A stretch of 46,379 nucleotides of DNA from an uncultured Alphaproteobacteria bacterium (GTDB lineage Bacteria > Pseudomonadota > Alphaproteobacteria > RF32 > CAG-239): assembly GCA_904501925.1 (NCBI GenBank), contig CAJGCO010000012.1, positions 1-46,379 of the forward strand, read 5' to 3'. Shown in pieces: positions 24,977-33,330 of the stretch. Numbering within the stretch: position 1 is the first letter of the stretch; each line of letters starts with the position of its first letter. The notes under the pieces are model-generated. The model saw only the letters and a program-made list of their open reading frames with translations. It was not told the DNA's origin and did no database searches. A program made the translations under genes and the position numbers.

Positions 24977-25010
24977 ACCTCCAGTAAAACAACACCCCTG
25001 GAGGTTGTTT
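24977..25010 (+). promoter_or_regulatory. Terminator-like hairpin in the rplY leader
   Basis: An 8-bp stem ACCTCCAG / CTGGAGGT (24977-24984 with 24998-25005) is followed by TGTTTT, 34 bases before the rplY start. No rightward gene lies upstream (dnaE is divergent), so it cannot be an ordinary 3' terminator. A TATACT at 24964-24969 would place the transcript start at the base of the hairpin. An attenuator, a protein-binding leader or a 5' stabiliser are all possible. Confidence 0.45.
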
Positions 25011-25043
25011 TATATTTAACATTTTTAATTAAGGATAAAAACA

Positions 25044-25334
25044 ATGTCAGATATTACATTTAATGCAAATTTACGTGAAAAAGCAGGTAAGGGGGCAGCT
25101 CGCGCATGTCGTAGAGAAGGTCGTGTTCCTGCTGTTGTTTATGGTGGCAACAAAGAAACATTAAACATTAGCCTTCACCCAGTAGAATTAGAAAAAGCTT
25201 TAGATTTAGCTGATTTCTACAAATCAGTTATCACTGTTTCTATAGATGGCAAATCAGAAAAAGTTGTATGTAAGGATGTTCAATTCCACCCAGTTTCTGA
25301 TGCTCCTATTCACGTTGACTTTCTTCGTAAATAA
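25044..25334 (+). CDS. rplY: 50S ribosomal protein L25, short form
   Basis: This protein binds 5S rRNA on the large ribosomal subunit. 96 residues cover just the 5S-binding domain (FNANLREKAGKGAARACRREG, then VPAVVYGG near residue 30, then VQFHPVSDAPIHVDFLRK at the end). This matches the short E. coli type. Most alphaproteobacterial relatives carry an extra C-terminal TL5/CTC domain of about 100 residues, which is absent here. The ribosome binding site AAGGAT is good. It is first in a unit with pth (15-base gap), a common bacterial pair. Confidence 0.93.
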   Translation: MSDITFNANLREKAGKGAARACRREGRVPAVVYGGNKETLNISLHPVELEKALDLADFYKSVITVSIDGKSEKVVCKDVQFHPVSDAPIHVDFLRK

Positions 25335-25349
25335 TCTATAGGAAACAAA

Positions 25350-25922
25350 ATGTTTTTAGTGGTTGGTCTTGGAAATCCCGGAAAAGATTATGCTAATACT
25401 CGCCACAATATAGGATTCATGGCGACTGATGAAATTCACGGTCGCCATAATTTTTCCCCTTTCAAATCAAAGTTTGATGGTTTAATAGCTGAAGGTTGTA
25501 TAAATAATCAAAAAGTGCTCTTGTTAAAACCTCAAACTTATATGAATCTTTCTGGCAATTCTGTTGTTCAAGTTGCAAAATTTTATAAAATACCACCTCA
25601 AAATATTATTGTTATTCATGACGATAAAGATTTAGCTTTGGGAAAATTAAAGGCAAAAATAGGTGGCTCTGCTGGTGGCCATAATGGTCTAAAAAATATC
25701 GATTCTCATATCGGCACAGAATACAATCGTATTCGCATAGGTGTTGGCTCTCCTAAAGAACACAACACAGATACAATAAACTTTGTGCTTTCTAGATTCT
25801 CAAAAACGGAGCTAGATGTTCTAAATCCTCAATTAGAGTTTATTTCAACAACAATAAACGAGTTAATAAACAAAGGAATAGCGCACTATTCAAATATTAT
25901 CGGAATGCACAACGCCAAATAG
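25350..25922 (+). CDS. pth: Peptidyl-tRNA hydrolase
   Basis: This enzyme releases tRNA from stalled peptidyl-tRNA by cutting the ester bond. 190 residues, usual length. Active-site features are clear: GLGNPGKDYANTRHNIGF with Asn9 and catalytic His19, VIHDDKDLALGKLK with the catalytic Asp, and SAGGHNGLKNI with the Asn that clamps the substrate. It lies between rplY and ychF, the common rplY-pth-ychF order, and starts after a short purine-rich stretch (ATAGGAAACAAA). Confidence 0.97.
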   Translation: MFLVVGLGNPGKDYANTRHNIGFMATDEIHGRHNFSPFKSKFDGLIAEGCINNQKVLLLKPQTYMNLSGNSVVQVAKFYKIPPQNIIVIHDDKDLALGKLKAKIGGSAGGHNGLKNIDSHIGTEYNRIRIGVGSPKEHNTDTINFVLSRFSKTELDVLNPQLEFISTTINELINKGIAHYSNIIGMHNAK

Positions 25923-25996
25923 ATTATAAAAATTCTATTGCAAAACAAACCTACATCTTATATAAATCAAAAAAACAAATTAACAGGAGTAATAAA

Positions 25997-27109
25997 ATGG
26001 GATTTAATTGTGGTATTGTTGGTCTTCCTAATGTTGGCAAATCCACTCTTTTTAATGCATTAACACAAACAATTGCAGCTCAAGCTGCCAATTTTCCATT
26101 CTGCACAATAGAACCAAACACTGGTCGTGTAGCAGTTCCAGATAAACGCTTACAAGAACTCGCAAAAATAGTAAACCCAAAAAATATTATTCCAACTCAA
26201 TTAGAATTTGTTGATATTGCTGGTCTTGTTAAAGGCGCATCAAAAGGTGAAGGCTTAGGTAATCAATTTTTAGCAAACATTAGAGAAACTGATGCAATTA
26301 TTCACGTTTTACGCTGTTTTGAAGATGAAAACATTACCCACGTTGAAGGTTCTGTTGACCCGATTCGTGATGCAGAAATTGTTGAAACAGAGCTAATGAT
26401 TGCTGATTTAGAATCTCTTGAAAAACGCTTTGAACAAACCAAAAAGAAAGCTCAAACAGGTGGCGATAAAGAAGCTGGTATTAGAGCTCAAGTTATGGAA
26501 CCAATTATAAACGCCCTAAGAGAAGGAAAACCTGCTCGCACAGCAGCTCCAGATCCATCAAATAAAGATGCATACAAACAATATCAGATGCTTCAATTAT
26601 TAACATCAAAACCAGTTTTATATGTTTGCAATGTTGATGAAAATAATGCATCCAGTGGAAATGAATATTCAAACAAAGTTTTTGAAAAAGCTCTCAAAGA
26701 AAACGCAAAAGCTGTAATAATTTCAGCAGCAATAGAAGCAGAAGTTGCTCAACTAGATAGCGAAGAAGAAAAACAAGAATTTTTATCATCTCTAGGATTA
26801 GAAGAAACAGGTTTAACCAAAATTATTAGAGCTGGATATTCTCTTTTAGGTTTAGAAACATATTTTACAGCAGGAGTTAAAGAAGTACGCGCTTGGACAT
26901 TCTTAAAAGGCTCAAAAGCACCTCAATGCGCAGGAATTATTCACTCAGACTTTGAAAGAGGTTTCATTAGAGCTGAAACAATCGCCTATGAAGACTTTAT
27001 AAAATTTGGTGGAGAACAAGGCTGCAAAGAAGCTGGTAAAATGCGCTCAGAAGGAAAAGAATATGTTGTAAAAGATGGAGATTTATTAAACTTCTTATTC
27101 AATGTATAG
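25997..27109 (+). CDS. ychF: Obg-related ATPase YchF (redox/translation-associated)
   Basis: This universal ribosome-associated P-loop ATPase is linked to translation and oxidative-stress responses. Length 370 fits (363 in E. coli). G1 is GLPNVGKST (residues 9-17), the switch region NPKNIIPTQLEFVDIAGLVKGASKGEG carries the G3 motif DIAG, and G4 is the NVDE variant (VCNVDENNA) that explains ATP preference over GTP. A C-terminal TGS domain follows (about residues 280-370, TYFTAGVKEVRAWTF). A clear AGGAG precedes the ATG. The next gene starts 3 bases later, so the two are co-transcribed. Confidence 0.97.
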   Translation: MGFNCGIVGLPNVGKSTLFNALTQTIAAQAANFPFCTIEPNTGRVAVPDKRLQELAKIVNPKNIIPTQLEFVDIAGLVKGASKGEGLGNQFLANIRETDAIIHVLRCFEDENITHVEGSVDPIRDAEIVETELMIADLESLEKRFEQTKKKAQTGGDKEAGIRAQVMEPIINALREGKPARTAAPDPSNKDAYKQYQMLQLLTSKPVLYVCNVDENNASSGNEYSNKVFEKALKENAKAVIISAAIEAEVAQLDSEEEKQEFLSSLGLEETGLTKIIRAGYSLLGLETYFTAGVKEVRAWTFLKGSKAPQCAGIIHSDFERGFIRAETIAYEDFIKFGGEQGCKEAGKMRSEGKEYVVKDGDLLNFLFNV

Positions 27110-27112
27110 CCT

Positions 27113-28477
27113 ATGAAAGAATTACTAAAATATCATCTATATATCATTGGTTTTTCTCTTATAATAGGTTTTGCCATATACCTAAATTGGCAACTTCCCC
27201 CTAATCTTGATGAAGCAAGAGCATACACTATTGCAAGATATTTAACCCCTTTTGAAATTTTTACAATAAGTAAAACAGAAGGACACCCTTTTTTATGGTA
27301 TTATGTACTAATGCCTTTTGCAAAGCTTCATCTTTTTTATCCATATCCATTATATGCTCTAAACTTAACATTTATTCTTATCGCTGTTTATTTATTTTAT
27401 AAACACGCTACATTACCAACATACTTAAAATATTTCATAACACTATCTATTCCATTCCTAAAATTATACAACAGTTTTGCTAGATGCTATTCTTTAACAA
27501 TAATGCTCTCTTTTATATTGTTTTATTTATATAAAAATAGACACACAAAACAAATTTTATATTTAAGTATAATCTTATTACTAGCCAACACAAGCTCTGT
27601 AGGCTTCTTTATTGCTTCCTCTTTAGGAGTAATGTTTATATTTGAAAGTATTTTTCATAAAAAATATAAAAAAGAAACCAAAGAACTGCTAATGATTATC
27701 CTTATGGGATTAATTGAATTTATCCTCATTCTTTTGCAATTTTATGGTTACAATAAAAAAATACCACAAAGCACCCCTCACTTTGGTTCTTTAACTGAAA
27801 ATCTAAACTCTGCATATTTTCCACTAAATATATACATATTAATAATTATTTACATTGCAACATTCCTTATTTTCATCAAAAAAAGAAATTTTGCACCTTT
27901 CTTTTTTCTTCTTTTATCATCAATGCAACTAACATTTTTATTAACCACCATACATCAAGGTGGACTTCATCACTACTACTTTTATTACATATTCTTAATA
28001 TGCGCATATTGGATAACCCCAAACCTAAACACAAAACAGCTTATTCCACTAATCATATTAAGCTTTTCACTTATTTTTAATACCAGCATGCACTATAAAT
28101 ATAATGATAGAACATATTTAGCAGATTTAAAAAACAGTGCTGTTAAAATAAATCAAATATTCAAAGATAAACCACAAGAAATTATAATATTTGAAGATTT
28201 TAATGGTAATATAATACAGCCATATTTATCTAAAAATATTACTTTACTAAATCAAACAGCAACTCCTTTTAATTCATTAAAAGGCCTAGAGGAATTTTTA
28301 TATTTTATATACGTTCCTATAAAAAAGAAAGACATTATAAACAAAGTACAAAAAAATCCACATATGCTATTATTTAACACATGTGGACATAAAACACTTT
28401 ATCATTATCAAATAGTTTTTAACCTAAAATATCGCTTAAATAAACAATATTGTCTTTACGATATAAAAGTAAACTAA
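27113..28477 (+). CDS. Polytopic membrane protein resembling GT-C glycosyltransferases
   Basis: 454 residues with about ten to eleven hydrophobic helices and a soluble C-terminal segment after residue 345. The first luminal loop reads NLDEARAYTIARYLTPFEIF, with an acidic pair (Asp33, Glu34) right after helix 1, then SKTEGHPFLWYY (residues 53-63). An acidic pair after the first helix followed by a HP-containing loop is the hallmark of GT-C enzymes such as PMT/ArnT relatives that use polyprenyl-linked sugars. The family match is by pattern only, so acceptor and donor are unknown. It is translationally linked to ychF (3-base gap). Its stop abuts the trxB stop with no base between. Confidence 0.6.
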   Translation: MKELLKYHLYIIGFSLIIGFAIYLNWQLPPNLDEARAYTIARYLTPFEIFTISKTEGHPFLWYYVLMPFAKLHLFYPYPLYALNLTFILIAVYLFYKHATLPTYLKYFITLSIPFLKLYNSFARCYSLTIMLSFILFYLYKNRHTKQILYLSIILLLANTSSVGFFIASSLGVMFIFESIFHKKYKKETKELLMIILMGLIEFILILLQFYGYNKKIPQSTPHFGSLTENLNSAYFPLNIYILIIIYIATFLIFIKKRNFAPFFFLLLSSMQLTFLLTTIHQGGLHHYYFYYIFLICAYWITPNLNTKQLIPLIILSFSLIFNTSMHYKYNDRTYLADLKNSAVKINQIFKDKPQEIIIFEDFNGNIIQPYLSKNITLLNQTATPFNSLKGLEEFLYFIYVPIKKKDIINKVQKNPHMLLFNTCGHKTLYHYQIVFNLKYRLNKQYCLYDIKVN

Positions 28478-29413
28478 CTATTCAGCATCCAAAAATTCAA
28501 CAGCATCCATTGCAGCCATTGCACCACTTCCAGCAGAAATAACAGCTTGTTTGTATTTTGGATCTTTCACATCTCCAGCTGCAAAAACACCTTCAATATC
28601 TGTAATAGAGCTATTTTCGTGAGTTACAATATATCCTTTATCATCTAAAATAAGATTTCCTTTAAATATATCAGTATTAGGCTTATGTCCTACAGCAACA
28701 AAAACACCGTCTAAATCAATATTTTTAACCACATCAGTTTCAACATTTCTTATCTTTAAACCTGTAACTTTTTTAGGTTCATTTTGCCCCAAAATTTCTT
28801 CAACAACACTATTCCACTCAACAACAATCTTCTTGTTACTAAGCACTCTATCTTGCAAAATTTTATCAGCTCTCAAACTATCTCTTCTGTGAACTAAAAC
28901 AACTTTATCAGCTAATGTAGATAAGTATAACGCTTCACAAACAGCTGAATTACCACCACCAATAACAGCAACAGTTCTGCCTCTATAGAAAAAACCATCA
29001 CAGGTTGCACACGCAGATACACCATATCCCAAAAATTCTTTTTCAGAAGGGAGACCTAACCATCTAGCAGAAGCACCTGTTGCAACAATAACAGCCTTAG
29101 CTTTATATGAATGACCATTTTCAGAACTACATACAAATGGGCGATTAGAAAAATCAACTTCAACAATATAATCATTAACAAATGAAACACCTAGATTTAT
29201 TGCTTGTTGTTTCATTTTATCCATTAATTCATAACCACTAATTTCGCCAAATCCTGGAAAGTTCTCAACACTACTTGTCATCGTAAGTTGACCACCTTCT
29301 TGATTTCCAGAAACAATCATAACGCTAATTCCGGCTCTAGCTGCATAAATACCTGCAGTATATCCAGCAGGACCAGAACCTAAAATCAACAAATCAGTTG
29401 TATGTAAAGCCAT
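28478..29413 (-). CDS. trxB: Thioredoxin reductase
   Basis: This flavoenzyme passes electrons from NADPH to thioredoxin. 311 residues, normal. FAD binding is at GSGPAG (12-17), the redox-active disulfide is CATC (Cys135 and Cys138), the NADPH site is VIGGGNSAVCEALYL with the HRRDSLRA loop, and the C-terminal FAD motif is EGVFAAGDVKDPKYKQA. It is the last gene of the leftward run beginning at rluC, 10 bases after the helical-repeat protein gene. No terminator hairpin lies between its stop and that of the convergent membrane protein gene. Confidence 0.96.
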   Translation of the reverse strand: MALHTTDLLILGSGPAGYTAGIYAARAGISVMIVSGNQEGGQLTMTSSVENFPGFGEISGYELMDKMKQQAINLGVSFVNDYIVEVDFSNRPFVCSSENGHSYKAKAVIVATGASARWLGLPSEKEFLGYGVSACATCDGFFYRGRTVAVIGGGNSAVCEALYLSTLADKVVLVHRRDSLRADKILQDRVLSNKKIVVEWNSVVEEILGQNEPKKVTGLKIRNVETDVVKNIDLDGVFVAVGHKPNTDIFKGNLILDDKGYIVTHENSSITDIEGVFAAGDVKDPKYKQAVISAGSGAMAAMDAVEFLDAE

Positions 29414-29423
29414 TTATATCTCC

Positions 29424-30092
29424 CTAGTTCAACAAATTTAATGTATTTTTTTGCAAAGTTTTAATTCTTTGTAATTTACTTTCTTCATTTAACAACTCAT
29501 AAAGAGCAATCAGTTGACTACAAACATTAAGAGTATCTTGATACTTATTATAAAAGCTCATTTCCTGCTTTGTCACCTCATTTAAAGCTTTTTCTAACAA
29601 CATTGCTTTATCTTTTAAATTATCAGTACTTGAAGCCAAAGACATATACGCAGAAAACCTATCTCTAGTATCTTGATTTTCTACCCAATTTTCTTCAATT
29701 TTTAACATAGCATCCTTATCATTAAGATAAGAATACACTTCTCTTAACATTAATAATATTCTATTTTTTTCTTCATTACTTTTTGCATATTTTAGCGCCT
29801 GATTATAATAATCTACAGCCATAAAAAATTTATTATTATCTTGTTTATAAACCCCCTCATCATAAAACACATCACCAATTTTTATATAACACCAAAACAA
29901 CACAGCCAAAACATTGTCAGAAAGTCTTCCTCCTTTATCTAGAAATTTATAAAAGTATTCTAAAACAACTCCATATTGCAAAATTTTAGCATCATTATTC
30001 AAAAAACTTTCACGTTCTTGAACCATTTTATATAAATCAACAAATTTATTTTCCGTATTTTTTATATTTAAGTTCTTTTCATTCATCAACAT
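29424..30092 (-). CDS. TPR-like helical-repeat protein, unknown role
   Basis: 222 residues, no signal peptide and no membrane helix. It consists almost wholly of paired amphipathic helices. KIGDVFYDEGVYKQDN...FFMAVDYYNQALKYAK resembles a tetratricopeptide repeat (alanine and tyrosine at the packing positions), with less clear repeats before and after. Start ATG 30092 follows AGGAG at the proper distance. It lies between the DUF2769 gene (16-base gap) and trxB (10-base gap). An adaptor or binding role is the most that the fold suggests. Confidence 0.65.
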   Translation of the reverse strand: MLMNEKNLNIKNTENKFVDLYKMVQERESFLNNDAKILQYGVVLEYFYKFLDKGGRLSDNVLAVLFWCYIKIGDVFYDEGVYKQDNNKFFMAVDYYNQALKYAKSNEEKNRILLMLREVYSYLNDKDAMLKIEENWVENQDTRDRFSAYMSLASSTDNLKDKAMLLEKALNEVTKQEMSFYNKYQDTLNVCSQLIALYELLNEESKLQRIKTLQKNTLNLLN

Positions 30093-30108
30093 AAAGAACT
30101 CCTATAAA

Positions 30109-30384
30109 TTATCTTACACCACCACTATCAATACAATAATCTTCATTATTTAATTCATATTTTCTATGAACTGGACACCTTGAGCATAAACAACCTTTAT
30201 TTTCATGAATACACGTACTTTTATCAAAAGCACAAAACATTATCTCAAGATGTTTCTTGCTTTTTATTTTTTTTATATTTAGCAAATTTTCTGTTTTATT
30301 TTTATGCATACAAATTGTTGTATATGAAGGACAAATTAAACATAAACAACTTTTCATATTTTCCATTGTTTTATCAACACGCAT
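30109..30384 (-). CDS. DUF2769 family Cys-rich protein
   Basis: 91 residues from ATG 30384, which is preceded by GAGGAG; the frame is open to 30411. Ten Cys are arranged as in DUF2769: CLCLICPSYTTIC (C13, C15, C18, C25), an isolated pair FCAFDKSTC (C51, C58), then CLCSRCPVHRKY (C65, C67, C70) and a final DYC (C84). The repeated CxCxxCP suggests metal or Fe-S binding, which is not proven for the family. It sits in the same leftward run as trxB and the acylphosphatase gene. A redox or metal-related role fits the context. Confidence 0.8.
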   Translation of the reverse strand: MRVDKTMENMKSCLCLICPSYTTICMHKNKTENLLNIKKIKSKKHLEIMFCAFDKSTCIHENKGCLCSRCPVHRKYELNNEDYCIDSGGVR

Positions 30385-30478
30385 ATTTATTCTCCTCAAA
30401 AAATTATTCATAAAAATAAATATGCAAGAAAATATCTTTTACAACAAAAGATTGTTCATAAAAAAACACACAATTAGA

Positions 30479-30766
30479 TTATATTCTTATAAATTTACCC
30501 TCAACTATTGGTGGTAAAAAATAATTTGTAACTCCTGGTAAAAATGAAATTTTATCCACTCTAGCAAACATTGGACCTCTATAACAACATTTAACCATTT
30601 CGTTTACTTTCTCTTCATCCCCACTCATCAAAATCTCAACACTACCATCATCTTCATTTCTAACCCATCCAGAAATTCCACCGATATCTTGAGCTTGCCA
30701 TATAGCCCATCTTCTATATCCAACACCTTGCACTCTACCATCTATTTTTAAATAAACTTCTTTCAT
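30479..30766 (-). CDS. acyP: Acylphosphatase
   Basis: This small enzyme hydrolyses carboxyl-phosphate bonds such as acetyl phosphate. 95 residues from ATG 30766. A longer in-frame extension to 30892 would lie inside the upstream gene and lacks support. The phosphate-binding loop GRVQGVGYRRW (residues 10-20) provides the catalytic Arg, and GWVRNEDDGSVEI supplies the catalytic Asn (Asn37). It begins 4 bases after the ATP12-like stop, so it is co-transcribed. Confidence 0.93.
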   Translation of the reverse strand: MKEVYLKIDGRVQGVGYRRWAIWQAQDIGGISGWVRNEDDGSVEILMSGDEEKVNEMVKCCYRGPMFARVDKISFLPGVTNYFLPPIVEGKFIRI

Positions 30767-30770
30767 TACC

Positions 30771-31250
30771 CTACTCCAATATTTTATTAATATTATGACG
30801 TATTTGATTATTTTTATCTGCCAATTCTTGTATGTTACCCCATTGTTTTTGCTGAAAGTTTTCTTCATAAAAAGCAAGTTCAACACTCTCATCTACACTT
30901 ATTTTTTTATTCATCAATAAAACAGCTAACATAACTGAACGTAATTCTGTAGCAATCATATAAATACAACTTAAAAAATCACCTTTTGTTTGCGATAAAT
31001 ATTTTCCTACAACATCTTGATGTGTTTTATTTCCATCGTCAATATCAAAACCTCTAGATAATTTATAATCAACACCAAGCATTTTATTAAACTCATCTAT
31101 CACCTTTGATATCTGTTTTCCATACAAGCTATTTATTTCTTCATTTTCAGAACAAAACAACATTGTATCACAAAGCAAAAACTCCAATATTTTTTGCTCA
31201 AAATATTCTCGTTTTTCAACAATTTGATTTACTATTTCTCTTTCTATCAT
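30771..31250 (-). CDS. ATP12-family F1-ATPase assembly chaperone, N-terminally short
   Basis: 159 residues. The C-terminal two thirds match ATP12 proteins: LLCDTMLFCSENEEINSLYGKQI corresponds to the conserved DLLCYRA...L...Q region, and VELAFYEENFQQKQWGNIQELAD to the A..DE.FQ..QWGEDAEA signature. ATP12 binds the F1 alpha subunit during ATP synthase assembly in alphaproteobacteria and mitochondria. The usual 70-90 residue N-terminal domain is missing: the gene starts directly at its helix, overlapping the asmA stop by 4 bases. The neighbourhood (rluC-type gene upstream) is the standard alphaproteobacterial setting for this family. Function without the N-terminal domain is uncertain. Confidence 0.65.
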   Translation of the reverse strand: MIEREIVNQIVEKREYFEQKILEFLLCDTMLFCSENEEINSLYGKQISKVIDEFNKMLGVDYKLSRGFDIDDGNKTHQDVVGKYLSQTKGDFLSCIYMIATELRSVMLAVLLMNKKISVDESVELAFYEENFQQKQWGNIQELADKNNQIRHNINKILE

Positions 31251-33325
31251 TTGTTTTGCTTACCAGCATTCCCAGAAAGTAAATTCATCAAACCTTTTGT
31301 AGTATCTTTTATTAAATCAACCCCACCATTAAGAGCTTTACCAACACTCTCTGGTGTAGATTGAACAACATTTTTAGGCTCAGGAAATCTTTTTTCAAAA
31401 CCAGTTCCTTTTAATGCTGTATAACAAGGAGAGCCATCATTTTCTACAAGCATTTGAGCTCCTAAATATACAGGACCAGCTGTTGTAACACCGACAAATG
31501 CTTTTATTGCATTTGCACCATCAATTCCAACACTTGGATTACTAATCGTTCCCGTTAATTTTACTAAAGAAGACAATGCTTTTGCAATATTTGTATCTGT
31601 TAATTTACCTGCAAAAGGCTTAAACCCTATACTAACTTTCTCATTATTAAGATTTACATCACCATTTGCAACCAAAGTAAATTTATCTGCATTAAAAGCT
31701 AAACCATTAGGAAAGTTAATAACACCTTTTTTAACATCTGCTCTAACAACAGCACAATTAAGGGCTAATTCATCATTTCCTTTTGTAATATTAAGAGAAT
31801 TTAATAGTTGTGAAACAATATTTCCCTTCATTAAACCAATATTGCCCAAATAAACATTGGATTTATCTACAATAATAACGCTTCTTCCATTAAGATCACC
31901 AATTAATGCTTTTTTTGTTAAACCTTTAGATGACAAATCAACATACACATCAGTTATACCACCATCTAAAATTTTAAACACATCTGAATTAACACCTAAA
32001 GCTTGTAATAATTTTAATGTATTTATTTTATTTGCATCAGATTTCAACAACAACATACCACTTTTTGCATCTAAACTTGCATCAAAATTAACATTACCAT
32101 CAGCAACTTTAGCGTTTACAATATTCATATATAATTTTCCATTATTAAGAATAATATTACTCATAATGTTTTTTGCTATAAGTTTATCGCTATTTACAAT
32201 TTCTTTAACATCAACTCTAGCATCAACTTGAGCTTTATCAAAATATTCATAAGGAATAACTATATCATCATTATTTTCAAGAGCATGAGCTTCTTTAATT
32301 AAACTAAATGCAACTTTTTTCTTAAAACTATCTATATCAATTTTATCAGAATTAAAAGTTGCTGTAACATTTGGTATTTTTCCTAATAAATCAGCTTTTA
32401 TGTTTCCTTTAACAACATTTCCAGCCAAACTTAAAGAATTTAACACAATATCAATATTAGATAAACCGCCTTTTATATTAAAATCTAACTTTTCATTATA
32501 AAAACTATTTGCACCTAAAAATTTCTCTACCTTAACATTTCCGTCAAAACTAATATCACTTAATACATTATATAATACCATATTAGTATTAATACTAATT
32601 CCCAAAGCATTAAGCTTAGCAACAAAAGGAAATCCCATGTTAGATTCTAAATATTTTAAAGCTCCAAACGTACCTTTTCCTTCAAAAATACCATTATTAA
32701 CATTAAAATTAAAATCAATATTTTCATCTTTATTTTCAGACAATTCCAAATTTTTAATGTTATACTTTTCTAATACCCCATCTTTTTTTAAGTAATTTAT
32801 ACTAACATTATCCAACATCACTTTTTTTATCACTAGCGAAGATAATATACTATTTCCTTCACTAGCACTAGCGCTCTTTATAATTTCAAACTTATAAGAT
32901 GTTTGTTTTTTAGATGTTATACTTTTAACACTATCAAATGTCCAATTATTTTTACCCCCAGATGTTTCTTCTAAATTTATAAAAGCATTCTTTATTGCAA
33001 ACATATCAACAACAACATCTTTTTTTAACAAAGGAATAAGAGCAACACCCAAATCAACACTTTCTGCACTAATCATATTTTTATTATTAGCCCAGTCAGC
33101 ATTAGAAAACTCTACATTTTCTAAACTAAGAGCTGGTGAAAAAGAAACTTTTAATTTAACAGTTCCAATACTTAATTTTCTCCCTGTCGCATCATATACA
33201 ATTTTTGTTAATTGGTCTTTATAAGCATTAAAATCAATCTGAGTTAAAGCTATATATCCACCAACAATAACCAATAAAAACAGACACAGAAACGCTATCA
33301 AAACAATCTTTAAAGCCTTTTTCAT
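31247..33325 (-). CDS. AsmA-family envelope protein
   Basis: 692 residues. One N-terminal membrane helix (residues 5-28, IVLIAFLCLFLLVIVGGYIAL) is followed by DFNAYKDQLTKIVYDATGRKL and LSIGTVKLKVSFSPALSLENVEF. That is the AsmA opening, and the rest is a long repetitive beta-rich periplasmic region. The AsmA C-terminal domain is visible around 470-640 (GGITDVYVDLSSKG, NCAVVRADVKKGVINF, VSIGFKPFAG). AsmA-like proteins form hydrophobic grooves and are implicated in lipid transport between membranes. It is 5 bases after rluC and overlaps the ATP12-like gene by 4 bases. In many relatives this slot between rluC and ATP12 holds a HAD hydrolase instead. Confidence 0.88.
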   Translation of the reverse strand: MKKALKIVLIAFLCLFLLVIVGGYIALTQIDFNAYKDQLTKIVYDATGRKLSIGTVKLKVSFSPALSLENVEFSNADWANNKNMISAESVDLGVALIPLLKKDVVVDMFAIKNAFINLEETSGGKNNWTFDSVKSITSKKQTSYKFEIIKSASASEGNSILSSLVIKKVMLDNVSINYLKKDGVLEKYNIKNLELSENKDENIDFNFNVNNGIFEGKGTFGALKYLESNMGFPFVAKLNALGISINTNMVLYNVLSDISFDGNVKVEKFLGANSFYNEKLDFNIKGGLSNIDIVLNSLSLAGNVVKGNIKADLLGKIPNVTATFNSDKIDIDSFKKKVAFSLIKEAHALENNDDIVIPYEYFDKAQVDARVDVKEIVNSDKLIAKNIMSNIILNNGKLYMNIVNAKVADGNVNFDASLDAKSGMLLLKSDANKINTLKLLQALGVNSDVFKILDGGITDVYVDLSSKGLTKKALIGDLNGRSVIIVDKSNVYLGNIGLMKGNIVSQLLNSLNITKGNDELALNCAVVRADVKKGVINFPNGLAFNADKFTLVANGDVNLNNEKVSIGFKPFAGKLTDTNIAKALSSLVKLTGTISNPSVGIDGANAIKAFVGVTTAGPVYLGAQMLVENDGSPCYTALKGTGFEKRFPEPKNVVQSTPESVGKALNGGVDLIKDTTKGLMNLLSGNAGKQNK

Positions 33326-33330
33326 TAATA

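Noticed and set aside
24977..25010. The hairpin as an ordinary terminator of an upstream gene
   Set aside because: No rightward gene exists upstream; dnaE is divergent. It is treated as a leader element of rplY.
30767..30892. An N-terminal extension of the acylphosphatase
   Set aside because: It lies inside the ATP12-like gene, and the normal acylphosphatase N-terminus begins at 30766.
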